Below, piece after piece: positions 34,608-44,686 of a stretch of 64,000 bases of DNA (positions are counted from its first letter, which is position 1; every line of letters starts with the position of its first letter). Under the pieces are notes generated by a model, which saw only the letters and a program-made list of their open reading frames with translations, was not told where the DNA came from and did not search any database. Origin of the DNA: Candidatus Syntrophocurvum alkaliphilum. GTDB taxonomy: Bacteria; Bacillota; Syntrophomonadia; Syntrophomonadales; Syntrophomonadaceae. A program made the translations under genes and the position numbers. The stretch is taken from the NCBI RefSeq assembly GCF_009734445.1, contig NZ_CP046457.1:1296001-1360000 (forward strand), given 5' to 3'.

Positions 34608-34940
34608 TTATGTATCTAGTGCTTCTTTTTCATTTTTGTTTGTATTGTCTTCAGGCTTTGTTTGATCTGTTTTAGGTTTTAGATTATTTATTTCTTGTTT
34701 CAAACTTTTATTTTGCTGTTTTAATTCTTGTACTTGCTTAGTTAAAGAAAAATTTCTTATACTGTCAAATAAAAACGTTATTAATGCACCTACACATAAA
34801 GATAAAAGTAAAACAATTGCTAATGATGTTTCTGATGAAGTCCAATTTAAAAAGCTTATTGTCACCGGTGCCGTATTTTGACTTACAAATATTGTTACCA
34901 AAATAATAACAACTATTATTCCTATTAAATACCCTCTCAT
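34608..34940 (-). CDS. LapA family membrane protein
   Basis: This 110-residue protein has two membrane helices (about residues 2-22 and 42-63) with a short SQNTAPVTISFLNWTSS loop between them. A coiled-coil tail follows (TKQVQELKQQNKSLKQEINNL). This is the LapA/DUF1049 layout. The ATG at 34940 is chosen because AAAGGGGA lies before it. A longer frame starts at 34991. In enterobacteria LapA helps tune lipopolysaccharide synthesis. A Gram-positive role is unknown. Confidence 0.82.
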   Translation of the reverse strand: MRGYLIGIIVVIILVTIFVSQNTAPVTISFLNWTSSETSLAIVLLLSLCVGALITFLFDSIRNFSLTKQVQELKQQNKSLKQEINNLKPKTDQTKPEDNTNKNEKEALDT

Positions 34941-35051
34941 CTTAAATCCCCTTTTTCCTTTAATATATAAAAATAATTCTATTTTTAACAAAATTTTTCC
35001 TTTTGTATAAGCATAATTAATTTATTATTAATTAACTAAGTGACCACAAAT

Positions 35052-35088
35052 AAAAATCCGCTTTTAAGCATTCACTTAAAAGCGGATA
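35052..35088 (-). terminator. Terminator of the ruvC-secF operon
   Basis: ATCCGCTTTTAAG pairs perfectly with CTTAAAAGCGGAT around a 6-base loop. On the minus strand TTTTTATTTG follows. It lies just beyond the secF stop. Confidence 0.88.
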
Positions 35089-35109
35089 AATATTTGCTTA
35101 GTAATAAAA

Positions 35110-35970
35110 CTATACCCTTTTGGTTTTAAACTTATTTGATAGATCATGCCAAAGTGGTGTAGCTATAAATAGTGATGAATATGCCCCTACTATAAATCCA
35201 ACTAGCATTGCTATTGCTATTATCTCTAAAGTTACTCCTCCAAGTAATAAAACAGCAAATAATACAACCGAAGTTGTTAATACCGTATTTAAAGACCTAA
35301 CTATAGTCTGCATTATACTTCTATTTAACATAGTTATGGTATCTTCTCTACGCTCCATACTTATATTTTCTCTTATTCTATCGAAAACAACTATGGTGTC
35401 ATTTATAGAGTAACCAATAACGGTTAACATTGCAGCGATAAAGGGCATACCTGCCTCTAACTGGAATATTGAAAAGACTCCTAAAACTAGAATGACATTG
35501 TGAAGTATAGCCAGTATTGCTGCTATTCCAAAATATAGTTCAAATCTAATTGTTATATATAATAGCATTAATACACTAGCAATAATAAGAGCTAATATAG
35601 CGTCTCTTGCTAATTCACTACTAATTATACCCCCAACCATTTCAGTTTCTAATAATTCAACTCCACCTAGGGCAGTATCAAGACCAGAAATAATTGCTTC
35701 TGTATCTTGTTGAGTTAATTCAGTAGTTCTTATAAAAAAGTCATTATCACTTTGTTGCACATTATATTCTATGCCTAATTCTAAATCATGCAGTGCTGCT
35801 CTAACATCTGCTGATGTTGTTTCTTCAGCTTCTACTCTTACTTGTAGGAGAGTGCCACCTTGAAAATCAATACCTAGATTTAATCCTTGGAACATTAATG
35901 AAATTATACTAGGAACAAGTATAATGAGAGATATTATATAATAAATTTTTCGTCTTTGAATAATTTGCAT
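35110..35970 (-). CDS. secF: Protein translocase subunit SecF
   Basis: SecF and SecD form the proton-driven accessory complex of the Sec translocon. The 286-residue product shows a first membrane segment, then LGIDFQGGTLLQVRVE, and after a periplasm-like loop the five-helix block with AAMLTVIGYSINDTIVVFDRIREN (about residues 178-202), the diagnostic SecF motif. It lies 12 bases after secD in the same operon. SecD and SecF are separate genes here, unlike the fused SecDF of Bacillus. Confidence 0.95.
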   Translation of the reverse strand: MQIIQRRKIYYIISLIILVPSIISLMFQGLNLGIDFQGGTLLQVRVEAEETTSADVRAALHDLELGIEYNVQQSDNDFFIRTTELTQQDTEAIISGLDTALGGVELLETEMVGGIISSELARDAILALIIASVLMLLYITIRFELYFGIAAILAILHNVILVLGVFSIFQLEAGMPFIAAMLTVIGYSINDTIVVFDRIRENISMERREDTITMLNRSIMQTIVRSLNTVLTTSVVLFAVLLLGGVTLEIIAIAMLVGFIVGAYSSLFIATPLWHDLSNKFKTKRV

Positions 35971-35982
35971 TGACTACCCTCC

Positions 35983-37188
35983 TTACACACCATACAACTT
36001 TTTGTTCTGCGATATATTGCCAGATAGGTATAGTAAAGCACGTGTAAAGGTTAATACAACAACCAAGCTTGTTATAATACCTATTGTTAAGGTTACTGCA
36101 AACCCTTGAATCGGCCCTGTGCCAAAGTACATTAATACTAAGGCTGCAATTAAAGTTGTTATATTAGCATCTAAAATTGTAGATAGTGCTCGTTTGTATC
36201 CTGCTTCAATGGCAGCTTTTAATGACTTCCCATGACGTAATTCTTCTCTTAATCTTTCATAAATAATTATATTAGCATCAACAGCCATACCTATAGACAA
36301 AACTAAACCAAGTATCCCAGGTAATGTTAGTACTGCTCCTATAGAATTCATTACAGCTATAACAATCAATATATATACAACTAAAGATAAGTTTGCAATT
36401 AGGCCAGGTAGGCGATAATAACCAAGCATGAATATTAACACCGCTATAAGACCTACAAGACCTGCTATTAAGCTACTCTCTAGTGACTCAGCACCTAGGG
36501 TTGGTCCTACAGTTCTCTTTTGTAAAATTTCAAAAGATACTGGCAAAGCACCTGAACGAAGTAAAACTGCTAATTCTTGCGCTTCATCTGCAGTAAAATT
36601 ACCAGTAATTACAGCTCGACCATCAGTAATTACACTATTAACAATGGGAGAACTAATAACCTCTTCGTCTATAGCTATAGGTAGAGGTTGATTTATATTA
36701 GCAGCAGTAGCTTCGGCAAAGAGCTCAGTACCTTTGTCGTCAAATGTTAGTTGAACTTCAGCCACGTTATAACCTTGCTGCATTGCAGCTCTTGCATCTG
36801 TTAGATGTTCACCAGTTAATAAAACATTGCCATCTTCATCCCAAAACTCTAGCTGGGCAGTATTAATTAAAATGTTTACTGCTTCCTCTGGGTCATCTAC
36901 ACCAGCAAGTTCTATTACTATCCTATCATCACCCTGGGGATAAAGATTAGGTTCGGTTACACCCAGGCCATCAACTCTTTGCCTTAAGATACCTATAGAT
37001 TTAGTAATAGTATCTTCTTGAAGTTCTTGTCCTTCTATTTCTTGCGCTTCTAAAACAACATGCAATCCACCTTGTAAATCAAGGCCAAGATTAACATCTT
37101 CTATTACTGGTTCATACGTATAATAAACAAGCACACCTAAAACCACAATTAGTACTGCCGCTAAAAGGCCACTAGTACTTTTCTTCAC
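35983..37188 (-). CDS. secD: Protein translocase subunit SecD
   Basis: The 401-residue SecD has an N-terminal membrane helix, the motif VNLGLDLQGGLHVVLEAQ (about residues 32-49) and the P1 loop with RQRVDGLGVTEPNLYPQGDDRIVIELAGV. The C-terminal membrane block contains LPGILGLVLSIGMAVDANIIIYERLREE. It is shorter than the Escherichia coli protein (about 615 residues), as normal for Firmicutes with a reduced external domain. It sits between an HD-domain gene and secF. Confidence 0.95.
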   Translation of the reverse strand: MKKSTSGLLAAVLIVVLGVLVYYTYEPVIEDVNLGLDLQGGLHVVLEAQEIEGQELQEDTITKSIGILRQRVDGLGVTEPNLYPQGDDRIVIELAGVDDPEEAVNILINTAQLEFWDEDGNVLLTGEHLTDARAAMQQGYNVAEVQLTFDDKGTELFAEATAANINQPLPIAIDEEVISSPIVNSVITDGRAVITGNFTADEAQELAVLLRSGALPVSFEILQKRTVGPTLGAESLESSLIAGLVGLIAVLIFMLGYYRLPGLIANLSLVVYILIVIAVMNSIGAVLTLPGILGLVLSIGMAVDANIIIYERLREELRHGKSLKAAIEAGYKRALSTILDANITTLIAALVLMYFGTGPIQGFAVTLTIGIITSLVVVLTFTRALLYLSGNISQNKKLYGV

Positions 37189-37226
37189 ACGTGTGCCCTC
37201 CTTCCAACATCAAAAAATATATATTA

Positions 37227-37886
37227 CTACAACAACCTAGCTTCATTTATTATTAATTCGAATTCACAACCTAAATAGTTCGCTGCCCTACGACACATTA
37301 ACATTCTACTTAAAAATATTTCGAAATACTCCATTACCGGGCAGATTTCTATATCAATTGTTAAATCCATAGTTATAACTTTCCTGTTTTCATCGATAAT
37401 AAGCTGTGAATGCTCAACAGCATAATTCACACGGTCATGAATATCAAATGTAGCAACATCAGTATTTCTTACTCTATTACGATGAACATGAGATTTGTCA
37501 GCTAATATGAGGGCTGCTGCCACATAATTCACAGGATGACCACTACCTTCGTCATGATTACCAATAGCGGCAGCAATTATTGATACTTCTTTTGTTTCCA
37601 TCCCCATACCACCAAGTATTTCCATTGACATTAATGCACCACTCTGACTATGGCGCTCACGATTAACGACATTACCAATATCATGCATATAGCCAGCTAT
37701 GCCAGCCAGTTCAGCCAATCTTTCATCATGTTTTAGTTTTTTTAAAATTACATAGCTTAGCTCAGCAACAAGGCTAACATGAGGTTTACCATGATCAGTA
37801 AATCCCATTTCACCTAAGTGCTCATTTCCTTTAGCTATAAAAGTATTTATTAAATCACTATTTTTTACATCTTTAAGTGTAATCAT
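37227..37886 (-). CDS. HD domain phosphohydrolase-like protein
   Basis: This 219-residue protein has an HD domain: DHGKPHVSLVAELSYVILKKL, then LAGIAGYMHDIGNVVNRERHSQSGALMS (HD pair near residue 69), and a later AAIGNHDEGSG. Such proteins hydrolyse phosphate esters of nucleotides or signalling molecules, but the substrate is not known. The gene is regularly placed between yajC and secD in clostridia. Its start overlaps the yajC stop (ATGA), so it is translationally coupled. Confidence 0.85.
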   Translation of the reverse strand: MITLKDVKNSDLINTFIAKGNEHLGEMGFTDHGKPHVSLVAELSYVILKKLKHDERLAELAGIAGYMHDIGNVVNRERHSQSGALMSMEILGGMGMETKEVSIIAAAIGNHDEGSGHPVNYVAAALILADKSHVHRNRVRNTDVATFDIHDRVNYAVEHSQLIIDENRKVITMDLTIDIEICPVMEYFEIFLSRMLMCRRAANYLGCEFELIINEARLL

Positions 37887-38158
37887 TGTTGTTGATCCTC
37901 AGCTCTATATGCTATAGCTTTTTTTAAAAACTCAATTTCAGTGCCATCATGAACTTTCAGAATAACACTATCATCCTTGATTTTACTAATTTCTCCGTGC
38001 ATTCCACCAATAGTTACAACTTTTTCCCTTGTACGTAAACCATCTAGTAATTCATTATGTGCTTTTTCTTGTTTTTTCCTGGGGAAAATAATTAAAAAAT
38101 AAAAAACCAATAAGAAAAATGCAAAGTAAATAGCTACTGTAATCCAACCGCCGTCCAT
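37883..38158 (-). CDS. yajC: Preprotein translocase subunit YajC
   Basis: YajC is a small inner-membrane partner of SecDF. The 91-residue protein has one N-terminal helix (about residues 5-24, VAIYFAFFLLVFYFLIIFP) followed by the conserved RKKQEKAHNELLDGLRTREKVVTIGGMHGEISKI. It follows tgt and precedes the HD gene and secD, the usual order. Confidence 0.94.
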   Translation of the reverse strand: MDGGWITVAIYFAFFLLVFYFLIIFPRKKQEKAHNELLDGLRTREKVVTIGGMHGEISKIKDDSVILKVHDGTEIEFLKKAIAYRAEDQQQ

Positions 38159-38224
38159 CTTTAATCACTCCTTAATTTTGTCAAACTTTAAATGATTTCG
38201 CTAATTAAAGGTAAATTCCTGCTC

Positions 38225-39349
<1,125 letters not shown>

Positions 39350-39358
39350 TTACAGTTC

Positions 39359-40405
39359 TTATTTTATAAGCATTGAGTCACCATAACTAAAAAAACGATA
39401 TTTATTTTCTACAGCATGGTTATATGCTTGCATAGTATTATCCATACCTGCAAAAGCTGCAACTAGCATTAATAAAGATGATTCAGGCAGATGAAAATTA
39501 GTAATTAGTTTATCAATAGCTTTAAATTTAAAACCTGGATAAATAAATTTATTGGTTTCTCCACTACAAGGTTTAAAACCATAATCTTCATTATATACTG
39601 TTTCTAAGGTTCTTACCACAGTAGTTCCTACTGCAATAATACTTTTTTTATTATTTTTTGTTTCATTTAATAGTTGGGCTGTTTTTTCTTCAACTTCATA
39701 ATATTCATAATGCATCTTATGGTCTCTAATATCAGCACTATTTACCGGTCTAAATGTTCCTATCCCTACGTGAAGTAAAATTCGCACAATATTTATTCCT
39801 TTGTCTTGTACTTTAGTAAATAATTCATCAGTAAAATGAAGACCCGCTGTAGGTGCTGCTACAGAGCCAGTTTTATTGGCAAAAATAGTCTGATATGTTA
39901 GTTTATCTTTTTCATTTGCCGACCTGTTTATGTAAGGAGGCAATGGTACTTCACCATGTTTTTCTATAAATTCTTCTAAATTAGAGGTATTTAAAAATTG
40001 TATTAACTTAGCCCCTGGAGTCTCTAGGTCTTCTATGACTTTAACTTCCACTGAACTATTTTCAAAGTTTATTATTGCACCTTTTTTAAGTCTTTTTGCT
40101 GGTCTTACTAATGCTTCCCAAAATTGATCTCGCTTTTTTAGTAAGAATACTTCAACTTTTGCCCCAGTTGGCTTGTATCCATATAACCTTGCCGGCATAA
40201 CTCTGGTCTCATTTAAAACTAGGGTATCGCCAGTTTCCAGATATTCAATAACATCTTTAAAAACTTCATCTTTTATCTGACCAGATTCTTTGTCTAATAC
40301 TAAGAGCCTAGAACTATCACGAGGGCTCACAGGATGTTGGGCAATAAGCTCTGAAGGTAATTCAAATTTGTAAGTTGACAAGTCGTATATATTTTTTGTA
40401 ACCAT
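39359..40405 (-). CDS. queA: S-adenosylmethionine:tRNA ribosyltransferase-isomerase
   Basis: QueA moves the ribose of S-adenosylmethionine onto preQ1 in tRNA to form epoxyqueuosine. The 348-residue protein begins YDLSTYKFELPSELIAQHPVSPRDSSRLLVLD. It contains NETRVMPARLYGYKPTGAKVEVFLL, APTAGLHFTDELF and TNFHLPESSLLMLVAAFAG, all typical. The gene order queA-tgt-yajC-secD-secF is conserved in many bacteria. Confidence 0.96.
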   Translation of the reverse strand: MVTKNIYDLSTYKFELPSELIAQHPVSPRDSSRLLVLDKESGQIKDEVFKDVIEYLETGDTLVLNETRVMPARLYGYKPTGAKVEVFLLKKRDQFWEALVRPAKRLKKGAIINFENSSVEVKVIEDLETPGAKLIQFLNTSNLEEFIEKHGEVPLPPYINRSANEKDKLTYQTIFANKTGSVAAPTAGLHFTDELFTKVQDKGINIVRILLHVGIGTFRPVNSADIRDHKMHYEYYEVEEKTAQLLNETKNNKKSIIAVGTTVVRTLETVYNEDYGFKPCSGETNKFIYPGFKFKAIDKLITNFHLPESSLLMLVAAFAGMDNTMQAYNHAVENKYRFFSYGDSMLIK

Positions 40406-40411
40406 TTATAG

Positions 40412-40645
40412 TTATCTCCTGAAAAAAATATTTAATAATATGGATAATACAATACTTAAGATTAAAAATGTAGTTAAAGGAAAAAAGAAGGTAAAGTTTT
40501 CTCTTTTTATTAATATATCACCAGGCATTTTAAACCCAGCTCCCCCTAACTTAGATAGAATAAAAATCATCCCACCCATTAGTATTATTAAAAAGCCAAT
40601 AGTTATTAAAAGCTTTGCTAGTCCCTCAAGATGCAAAGACTTCAC
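40412..40645 (-). CDS. DUF2905 family small membrane protein
   Basis: This 77-residue protein has two membrane helices (about residues 10-30 and 52-74) with the GGAGFKMPGDILIKRENFTFFFPLTT segment between them, which marks the DUF2905 family. Its function is unknown. It is often found beside ruvB and queA, as here, and is 6 bases upstream of queA. Confidence 0.85.
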   Translation of the reverse strand: MKSLHLEGLAKLLITIGFLIILMGGMIFILSKLGGAGFKMPGDILIKRENFTFFFPLTTFLILSIVLSILLNIFFRR

Positions 40646-40669
40646 CCTTTCTTAATTTTCACTTTGTAC

Positions 40670-41227
40670 CTACGAAAATATTTTGTTTTTAATTTCTTTG
40701 GGAGCAAATCTTTCTATTTCACTATATAGACAACCACAATATTGTTGTCTATACATACCCATTTCTTTAGAAATTTTAACTGTTTCTGAAAATCCTTCTC
40801 TAAAATCTTTATATAGAAATTTTATAGAATACCTTTGGGCTATTAACTCTCCAACCTCTCGTATTACTTCATGTTTTTGGTATTTGCTCACTAGTAATGT
40901 AGTAGTAAAATAATCAAATTTACCTTTTTTTGCTATATGTGCTGCTTGTTCTAATCTCATTTGATAACAAATAAAGCATCGTCTTATTTCTCTATAAGAT
41001 ATGTTTTTAAAGTAATCAACTGGATTGTAGTTTTCGTCAAATATCACTTTTAAATCAATTTTTTTTGAATATTGTTCTAGCCATTCTTTCCTTTTAGCAA
41101 ATTCACTATATGGATGTATATTAGGATTATAAAAATAACCCATAACTTCATACCCGTCACTACGTAGCTCCTCAACCGGATAAGTAGCACAAGGTGCACA
41201 ACATATATGTAATAGTACTTTTTCCAT
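40670..41227 (-). CDS. queH: Epoxyqueuosine reductase QueH
   Basis: QueH reduces epoxyqueuosine in tRNA to queuosine, replacing the unrelated QueG. The 185-residue protein has the CC motif at the start (VLLHICCAPCATYPVEEL) and a second set of cysteines near residues 103-106 (RRCFICYQMRLEQAA), then SKYQKHEVI and YRQQYCGCLYSE near the end. These cysteines hold a 4Fe-4S cluster in the family. The ATG at 41227 is preferred to a GTG three codons upstream because of GGTGG spacing. With queA and tgt the late queuosine steps are complete in one operon. Confidence 0.92.
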   Translation of the reverse strand: MEKVLLHICCAPCATYPVEELRSDGYEVMGYFYNPNIHPYSEFAKRKEWLEQYSKKIDLKVIFDENYNPVDYFKNISYREIRRCFICYQMRLEQAAHIAKKGKFDYFTTTLLVSKYQKHEVIREVGELIAQRYSIKFLYKDFREGFSETVKISKEMGMYRQQYCGCLYSEIERFAPKEIKNKIFS

Positions 41228-41277
41228 ATTTACCACCAGCTTTTCTATTGTTAATGTTTGCCTAATTACTAGTATTT

Positions 41278-42321
41278 TTATTCATCAAATAATTGGTTTG
41301 CATATTTACTACCAGCTTTATACCCTAAATGTTTATAAGCTAATTCAGTTGCAATCCTTCCTCGCGGTGTTTTTTGCAACAATCCTACTTTTAGAAGAAA
41401 TGGTTCATAAACATCAGTTATTGTATCTGATTCTTCGGAAACAGAAGCTGCTAATGTGTCTAACCCCACTGGTCCACCACCAAATTTGACAATTATAGAG
41501 TCTAATATCATTCTATCCACATTATCTAAACCATATTTATCTATTTCAAATAATTCTAAGGCCTTTACAGTAACATCTTTATTAATTAATCCACTAGCTT
41601 TTACCATTGCATAATCCCTAACTCTTTTAAGTAAACGATTAGCTATTCTAGGAGTCCCCCGTGAGCGCTTTGCTATTTCTGACGCACCTTCTAATTCAAT
41701 TTCAATACTTAATATATTAGCAGCTCTTTTAACAATGCCCATTAATTCTTTTTCATTGTAATAATCTAGGCGAGAACTAATGCCAAATCTATCTCTTAGT
41801 GGAGAGCTTAATAAACCTGGTCTAGTTGTAGCACCTATTAAAGTAAAAGGCGGGAGATCAATCCTTAGAGTTCTAGCAGCAGGCCCCTTGCCAATAACTA
41901 TATCTAAAGCAAAGTCCTCCATTGCAGGATATACAATTTCTTCAATACTTCTATGTAGTCTATGTATTTCATCTATAAATAGTATTTCTCCAGGCTCAAG
42001 ATTGGTTAATATAGCCGCTAAATCTCCTGGCCTTTCTATAGCTGGACCAGAAGTTTTTCTAATGGGTTTACCCATTTCATTAGCTATAATAACAGCAAGA
42101 GTAGTTTTACCTAATCCTGGAGGTCCACTTAACAGGACATGGTCGAGAGACTCTTCACGTCCTTTTGCTGCTGAGATAAATATATTTATATTCTCCTTAA
42201 TCTTTTCCTGTCCTATGTAATCGTTTAACTTTAAAGGTCTAAGTGATGTATCTGTATTTTCTTCTTCATTTAATGCTAATGATGAAACTAAACGCTCTTC
42301 ACTCAAAATAAACTCCTCCAT
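41278..42321 (-). CDS. ruvB: Holliday junction branch migration helicase RuvB
   Basis: RuvB is the hexameric AAA+ motor that drives branch migration of Holliday junctions with RuvA. The 347-residue protein shows Walker [22 protein letters not shown] (about residues 63-83), Walker [17 protein letters not shown], the sensor [21 protein letters not shown], and the C-terminal winged helix [16 protein letters not shown]. It abuts ruvA directly. Confidence 0.97.
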   Translation of the reverse strand: MEEFILSEERLVSSLALNEEENTDTSLRPLKLNDYIGQEKIKENINIFISAAKGREESLDHVLLSGPPGLGKTTLAVIIANEMGKPIRKTSGPAIERPGDLAAILTNLEPGEILFIDEIHRLHRSIEEIVYPAMEDFALDIVIGKGPAARTLRIDLPPFTLIGATTRPGLLSSPLRDRFGISSRLDYYNEKELMGIVKRAANILSIEIELEGASEIAKRSRGTPRIANRLLKRVRDYAMVKASGLINKDVTVKALELFEIDKYGLDNVDRMILDSIIVKFGGGPVGLDTLAASVSEESDTITDVYEPFLLKVGLLQKTPRGRIATELAYKHLGYKAGSKYANQLFDE

Positions 42322-42921
42322 CTATAAGACTTTATTAGCAATATTGCGTAAAACTACTTTTAAGTCTTTTTGTATGTCTCCACTTAATTCTCCTGCTTTT
42401 TCCATCTTAACAATTACAGGGTATACTTCACTACGTGAATAACCTAAAGTCTCCATAGCTTCTATTAATTCTTCATCTTGTTTTACTTTCTGGTCGTTTT
42501 GTTTTACAGTAGGCATTTCATGATTTTTAAGCTTATCTTTTAATTCAAAAATAATTCTTTGGGCACTTTTCTTCCCAATGCCTGGAATTTTAGTAAGGGT
42601 TTTTTCATCTGAACTCATTATTGCATTATAAAAATTTATAGGATTTATAGTACCCAACACATTTAAGGCAGCTTTTGCTCCTATTCCAGATACACTTATT
42701 AATAACTTAAATAATTCTAAATCTTCCTTGTTTTCAAAGCCATAAAGCTTAAATTCATTATCTAAAACCTGAAGATATGTATGTATAAGAACTTCTTTTC
42801 CCAAATTAACACTTAGCTGATTAACATTGGGGATATATACTTCATAACCTACCCCATTTACTTCTATAGTTACTGTTTCAGTATTTAAAGCGTAAAGCTC
42901 CCCCCTAAGAAATGAAATCAT
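42322..42921 (-). CDS. ruvA: Holliday junction DNA helicase subunit RuvA
   Basis: RuvA binds the four-way junction and loads RuvB. The ATG at 42921 gives MISFLRGELYALNTETVTIEVNGVGYEVYIP, the usual beginning. A frame extended by four codons to a GTG would overlap the ribosome binding site AGAGGTGG. Helix-hairpin-helix motifs are seen in LISVSGIGAKAALNVLG and LTKIPGIGKKSAQRIIFELKDKL. The C-terminal domain that touches RuvB is present. Length 199 residues. Confidence 0.96.
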   Translation of the reverse strand: MISFLRGELYALNTETVTIEVNGVGYEVYIPNVNQLSVNLGKEVLIHTYLQVLDNEFKLYGFENKEDLELFKLLISVSGIGAKAALNVLGTINPINFYNAIMSSDEKTLTKIPGIGKKSAQRIIFELKDKLKNHEMPTVKQNDQKVKQDEELIEAMETLGYSRSEVYPVIVKMEKAGELSGDIQKDLKVVLRNIANKVL

Positions 42922-42922
42922 T

Positions 42923-43420
42923 TCATCTACCACCTCTACTAATGTTTAACATTTTTTTTGAGTGTACATGGCATATTGCTACTGCTAAAGCATCAGCTGC
43001 ATCATCAGGACGAGGGATTTTAGACATATTTAATATCTTTTGAACCATAACCTGTACCTGTCTTTTATCTGCACTACCATATCCAACAACTGCTTGTTTT
43101 ACTTGTAGTGGTGTGTATTCAAAAACATCAAGTCCATTTTTAGCACTAGTAACCATTGCTACTCCTCTAGCTTGAGCAACAGTTATAACAGTTTTAGCAT
43201 TTTTATGATAAAAAATCTGCTCTATAGCAATAGCTTCTGGTCTATATTTATTTATAAGTAAGTTAAGTTGATTACTTATTGTTAATAGTCTTAAAGACAT
43301 ATCAGTATTTGATGGGGTTGAAATTACTCCATAATCAATCAATGATTCACGACCAGACTTGTAATCAATTACCCCATACCCAGTTGTTGCTGTACCTGGG
43401 TCTATCCCAATAGTTATCAT
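42923..43420 (-). CDS. ruvC: Crossover junction endodeoxyribonuclease RuvC
   Basis: RuvC cuts Holliday junctions. The 165-residue protein has the four acidic catalytic positions of the RNase H-like fold: Asp in ITIGIDPGTATTGYGVI, Glu in AIAIEQIFYHKNAKT, and the pair in PRPDDAADALAVAICH. It is the first gene of the ruv operon, and its stop codon lies one base ahead of the ruvA start. Confidence 0.96.
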   Translation of the reverse strand: MITIGIDPGTATTGYGVIDYKSGRESLIDYGVISTPSNTDMSLRLLTISNQLNLLINKYRPEAIAIEQIFYHKNAKTVITVAQARGVAMVTSAKNGLDVFEYTPLQVKQAVVGYGSADKRQVQVMVQKILNMSKIPRPDDAADALAVAICHVHSKKMLNISRGGR

Positions 43421-43487
43421 AAATTTAAACCTCTAAATGCAAAATTTAACTATTTCTTAATAAGTTATTATAACAAAAAAATAAAGA

Positions 43488-43530
43488 ATTAGTCTAAGTT
43501 TAGGTTTTTGCATTAAAAGCATGAATCAAT
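43488..43530 (+). repeat. Fragment resembling the right end of the MITE-like element
   Basis: TCTAAGTTTAGGTTTTTGCA followed by an 11-base insertion and GAATCAA matches the last 30 bases of the complete element (TCTAAGTTTAGCTTTTTGCA then GTGGAATCAA). It lies 47 bases from the complete copy and may be a remnant of an older insertion. Confidence 0.5.
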
Positions 43531-43576
43531 TTTAAATTTTATTGCTGATATTTTATTTACTTATAGAAATAAAGCT

Positions 43577-43807
43577 TTGATTCTGCTGCAAAAAGTAACT
43601 ACAACAAACTTAAGGCTGAGCAAACATGTTTATCTAAGTCCCGAATAGCAAGGCGTGGTGCATAGATCACGGCTAAGTATAAATAAAAAATCATTTTAGA
43701 TAATAAGTGCTAAGCTAAAATGAAGGTAAAGACCGATGAGTGGCGTGATAAACATGTTTGCTCAGCCGATTCCATACTCTAAGTTTAGCTTTTTGCAGTG
43801 GAATCAA
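43577..43807 (+). mobile_element. MITE-like inverted-repeat element, copy 1 (231 bp)
   Basis: It begins TTGATTC and ends GAATCAA. The outer 20 bases of the two ends match imperfectly. A longer internal inverted repeat (GCTGAGCAAACATGTTTATC near 43615 and its reverse complement near 43747) is exact. There is no open reading frame. It is almost identical to the copy at 49741-49972, differing by a few bases and one indel in the left-centre. The flanks show no clear direct target duplication. They extend the palindrome instead. Confidence 0.8.
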
Positions 43808-43914
43808 CTTTATATTTCTTAATTAATTAATTCTTATATGCTTTCATGTTATTGATTAGCTGTGTTTATATCTCTTATTAAAAATTACTAAGTTAACATT
43901 TGGTTGATATATTG

Positions 43915-43946
43915 AATTTAATTGTGAACATATTTACAATTAAATT
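43915..43946. promoter_or_regulatory. Inverted repeat upstream of the gene at 44015
   Basis: AATTTAATTGT and ACAATTAAATT are perfect reverse complements around a 10-base loop, about 70 bases before the ATG at 44015. It could be an operator or part of the 5' leader. Confidence 0.45.
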
Positions 43947-44014
43947 AAGAAGATTTTTGTCGTATTTTGCAGTTCGGACTGATTGGTTTATCGTTTGAAA
44001 GGAGGGCTTAATAT

Positions 44015-44620
44015 ATGTTAGCAGAACAAAACATTATTTCTCAGAATTCTGTTATCCAATCTCTAAGTTGCCCATATCCCAAAAGGCCCAGCGAGGTTTA
44101 TGACCTAGGACTTTCAATTAATTATTTAAACTTAAGCATTTTCCAAGATATTATTGTTTTATGTAAAAATACAAATAGTGTGGAAATAATTAATAAAATC
44201 ATTTCTTTTGAGAAAAGCGAAGAACAAAAACTTTTTAAAGATTACCTATTTTTATTAAACATTGAGTTAGGAGATTTTTATTATTCGGGCGGATTGAAAA
44301 TATCAAACAGTGTTGATGAAACAGAAATAGAATTTATTAAACCATTAATCGATCAAAATCTTGAAAATCTTTATCTAAAAGTAAACAAGATTAAAAATGA
44401 TTTAAGTATTAACAGTTTTGCATCTAGAAGTAACGGAATTAGTGAGCTCAATTATAAGGATGTCTTTGAAACCTGTATGAGTATTCGTGAAAACATAAGT
44501 GTTTTATATCATGAACTTTATAAAATATACCCACACGGAAGAGTTCGAGATACCTTTATGGAATTAGCGATATTTACACAGGAGGGTAGTATGAAATTAA
44601 GGAAAATATGCACTAATTAA
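44015..44620 (+). CDS. Hypothetical helical protein
   Basis: I do not recognise this 201-residue protein. It is predicted to be mostly helical and cytoplasmic, with two long helical stretches around residues 55-90 and 105-130. The third region ISVLYHELYKIYPHGRVRDTFMELAIFTQEGSMKLRKI loosely recalls ferritin-like four-helix proteins. The metal-binding residue pattern is not convincing. AAAGGAGGG gives a strong ribosome binding site. It is one of few plus-strand genes and stands alone between an element copy and a hairpin. Confidence 0.6.
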   Translation: MLAEQNIISQNSVIQSLSCPYPKRPSEVYDLGLSINYLNLSIFQDIIVLCKNTNSVEIINKIISFEKSEEQKLFKDYLFLLNIELGDFYYSGGLKISNSVDETEIEFIKPLIDQNLENLYLKVNKIKNDLSINSFASRSNGISELNYKDVFETCMSIRENISVLYHELYKIYPHGRVRDTFMELAIFTQEGSMKLRKICTN

Positions 44621-44639
44621 TTATCAATTAAATAATTAA

Positions 44640-44674
44640 GGATAAGGTTGGAGTTTATAAGCCCAACCTTATCC
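44640..44674. terminator. Hairpin between convergent genes
   Basis: GGATAAGGTTGG pairs perfectly with CCAACCTTATCC around an 11-base loop. It lies between the ends of two converging genes and probably ends both transcripts, although the T-tracts are weak. Confidence 0.6.
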
Positions 44675-44686
44675 ACACTAAATTTC

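Larger units (their letters stand above)
43421..44014. other. Long intergenic region upstream of ruvC with element copies
   Basis: About 590 bases without a gene. It contains a full copy of the 232-bp MITE-like element (43577-43807), a fragment resembling its end just before it (about 43488-43530), and an inverted repeat at 43915-43946 (AATTTAATTGT against ACAATTAAATT). The promoter of ruvC and that of the plus-strand gene at 44015 must also lie here. Confidence 0.6.

Noticed and set aside
43577-43807. An insertion sequence with its own transposase
   Set aside because: The element is only about 232 bp and holds no reading frame of useful length, so it is at most a non-autonomous derivative.
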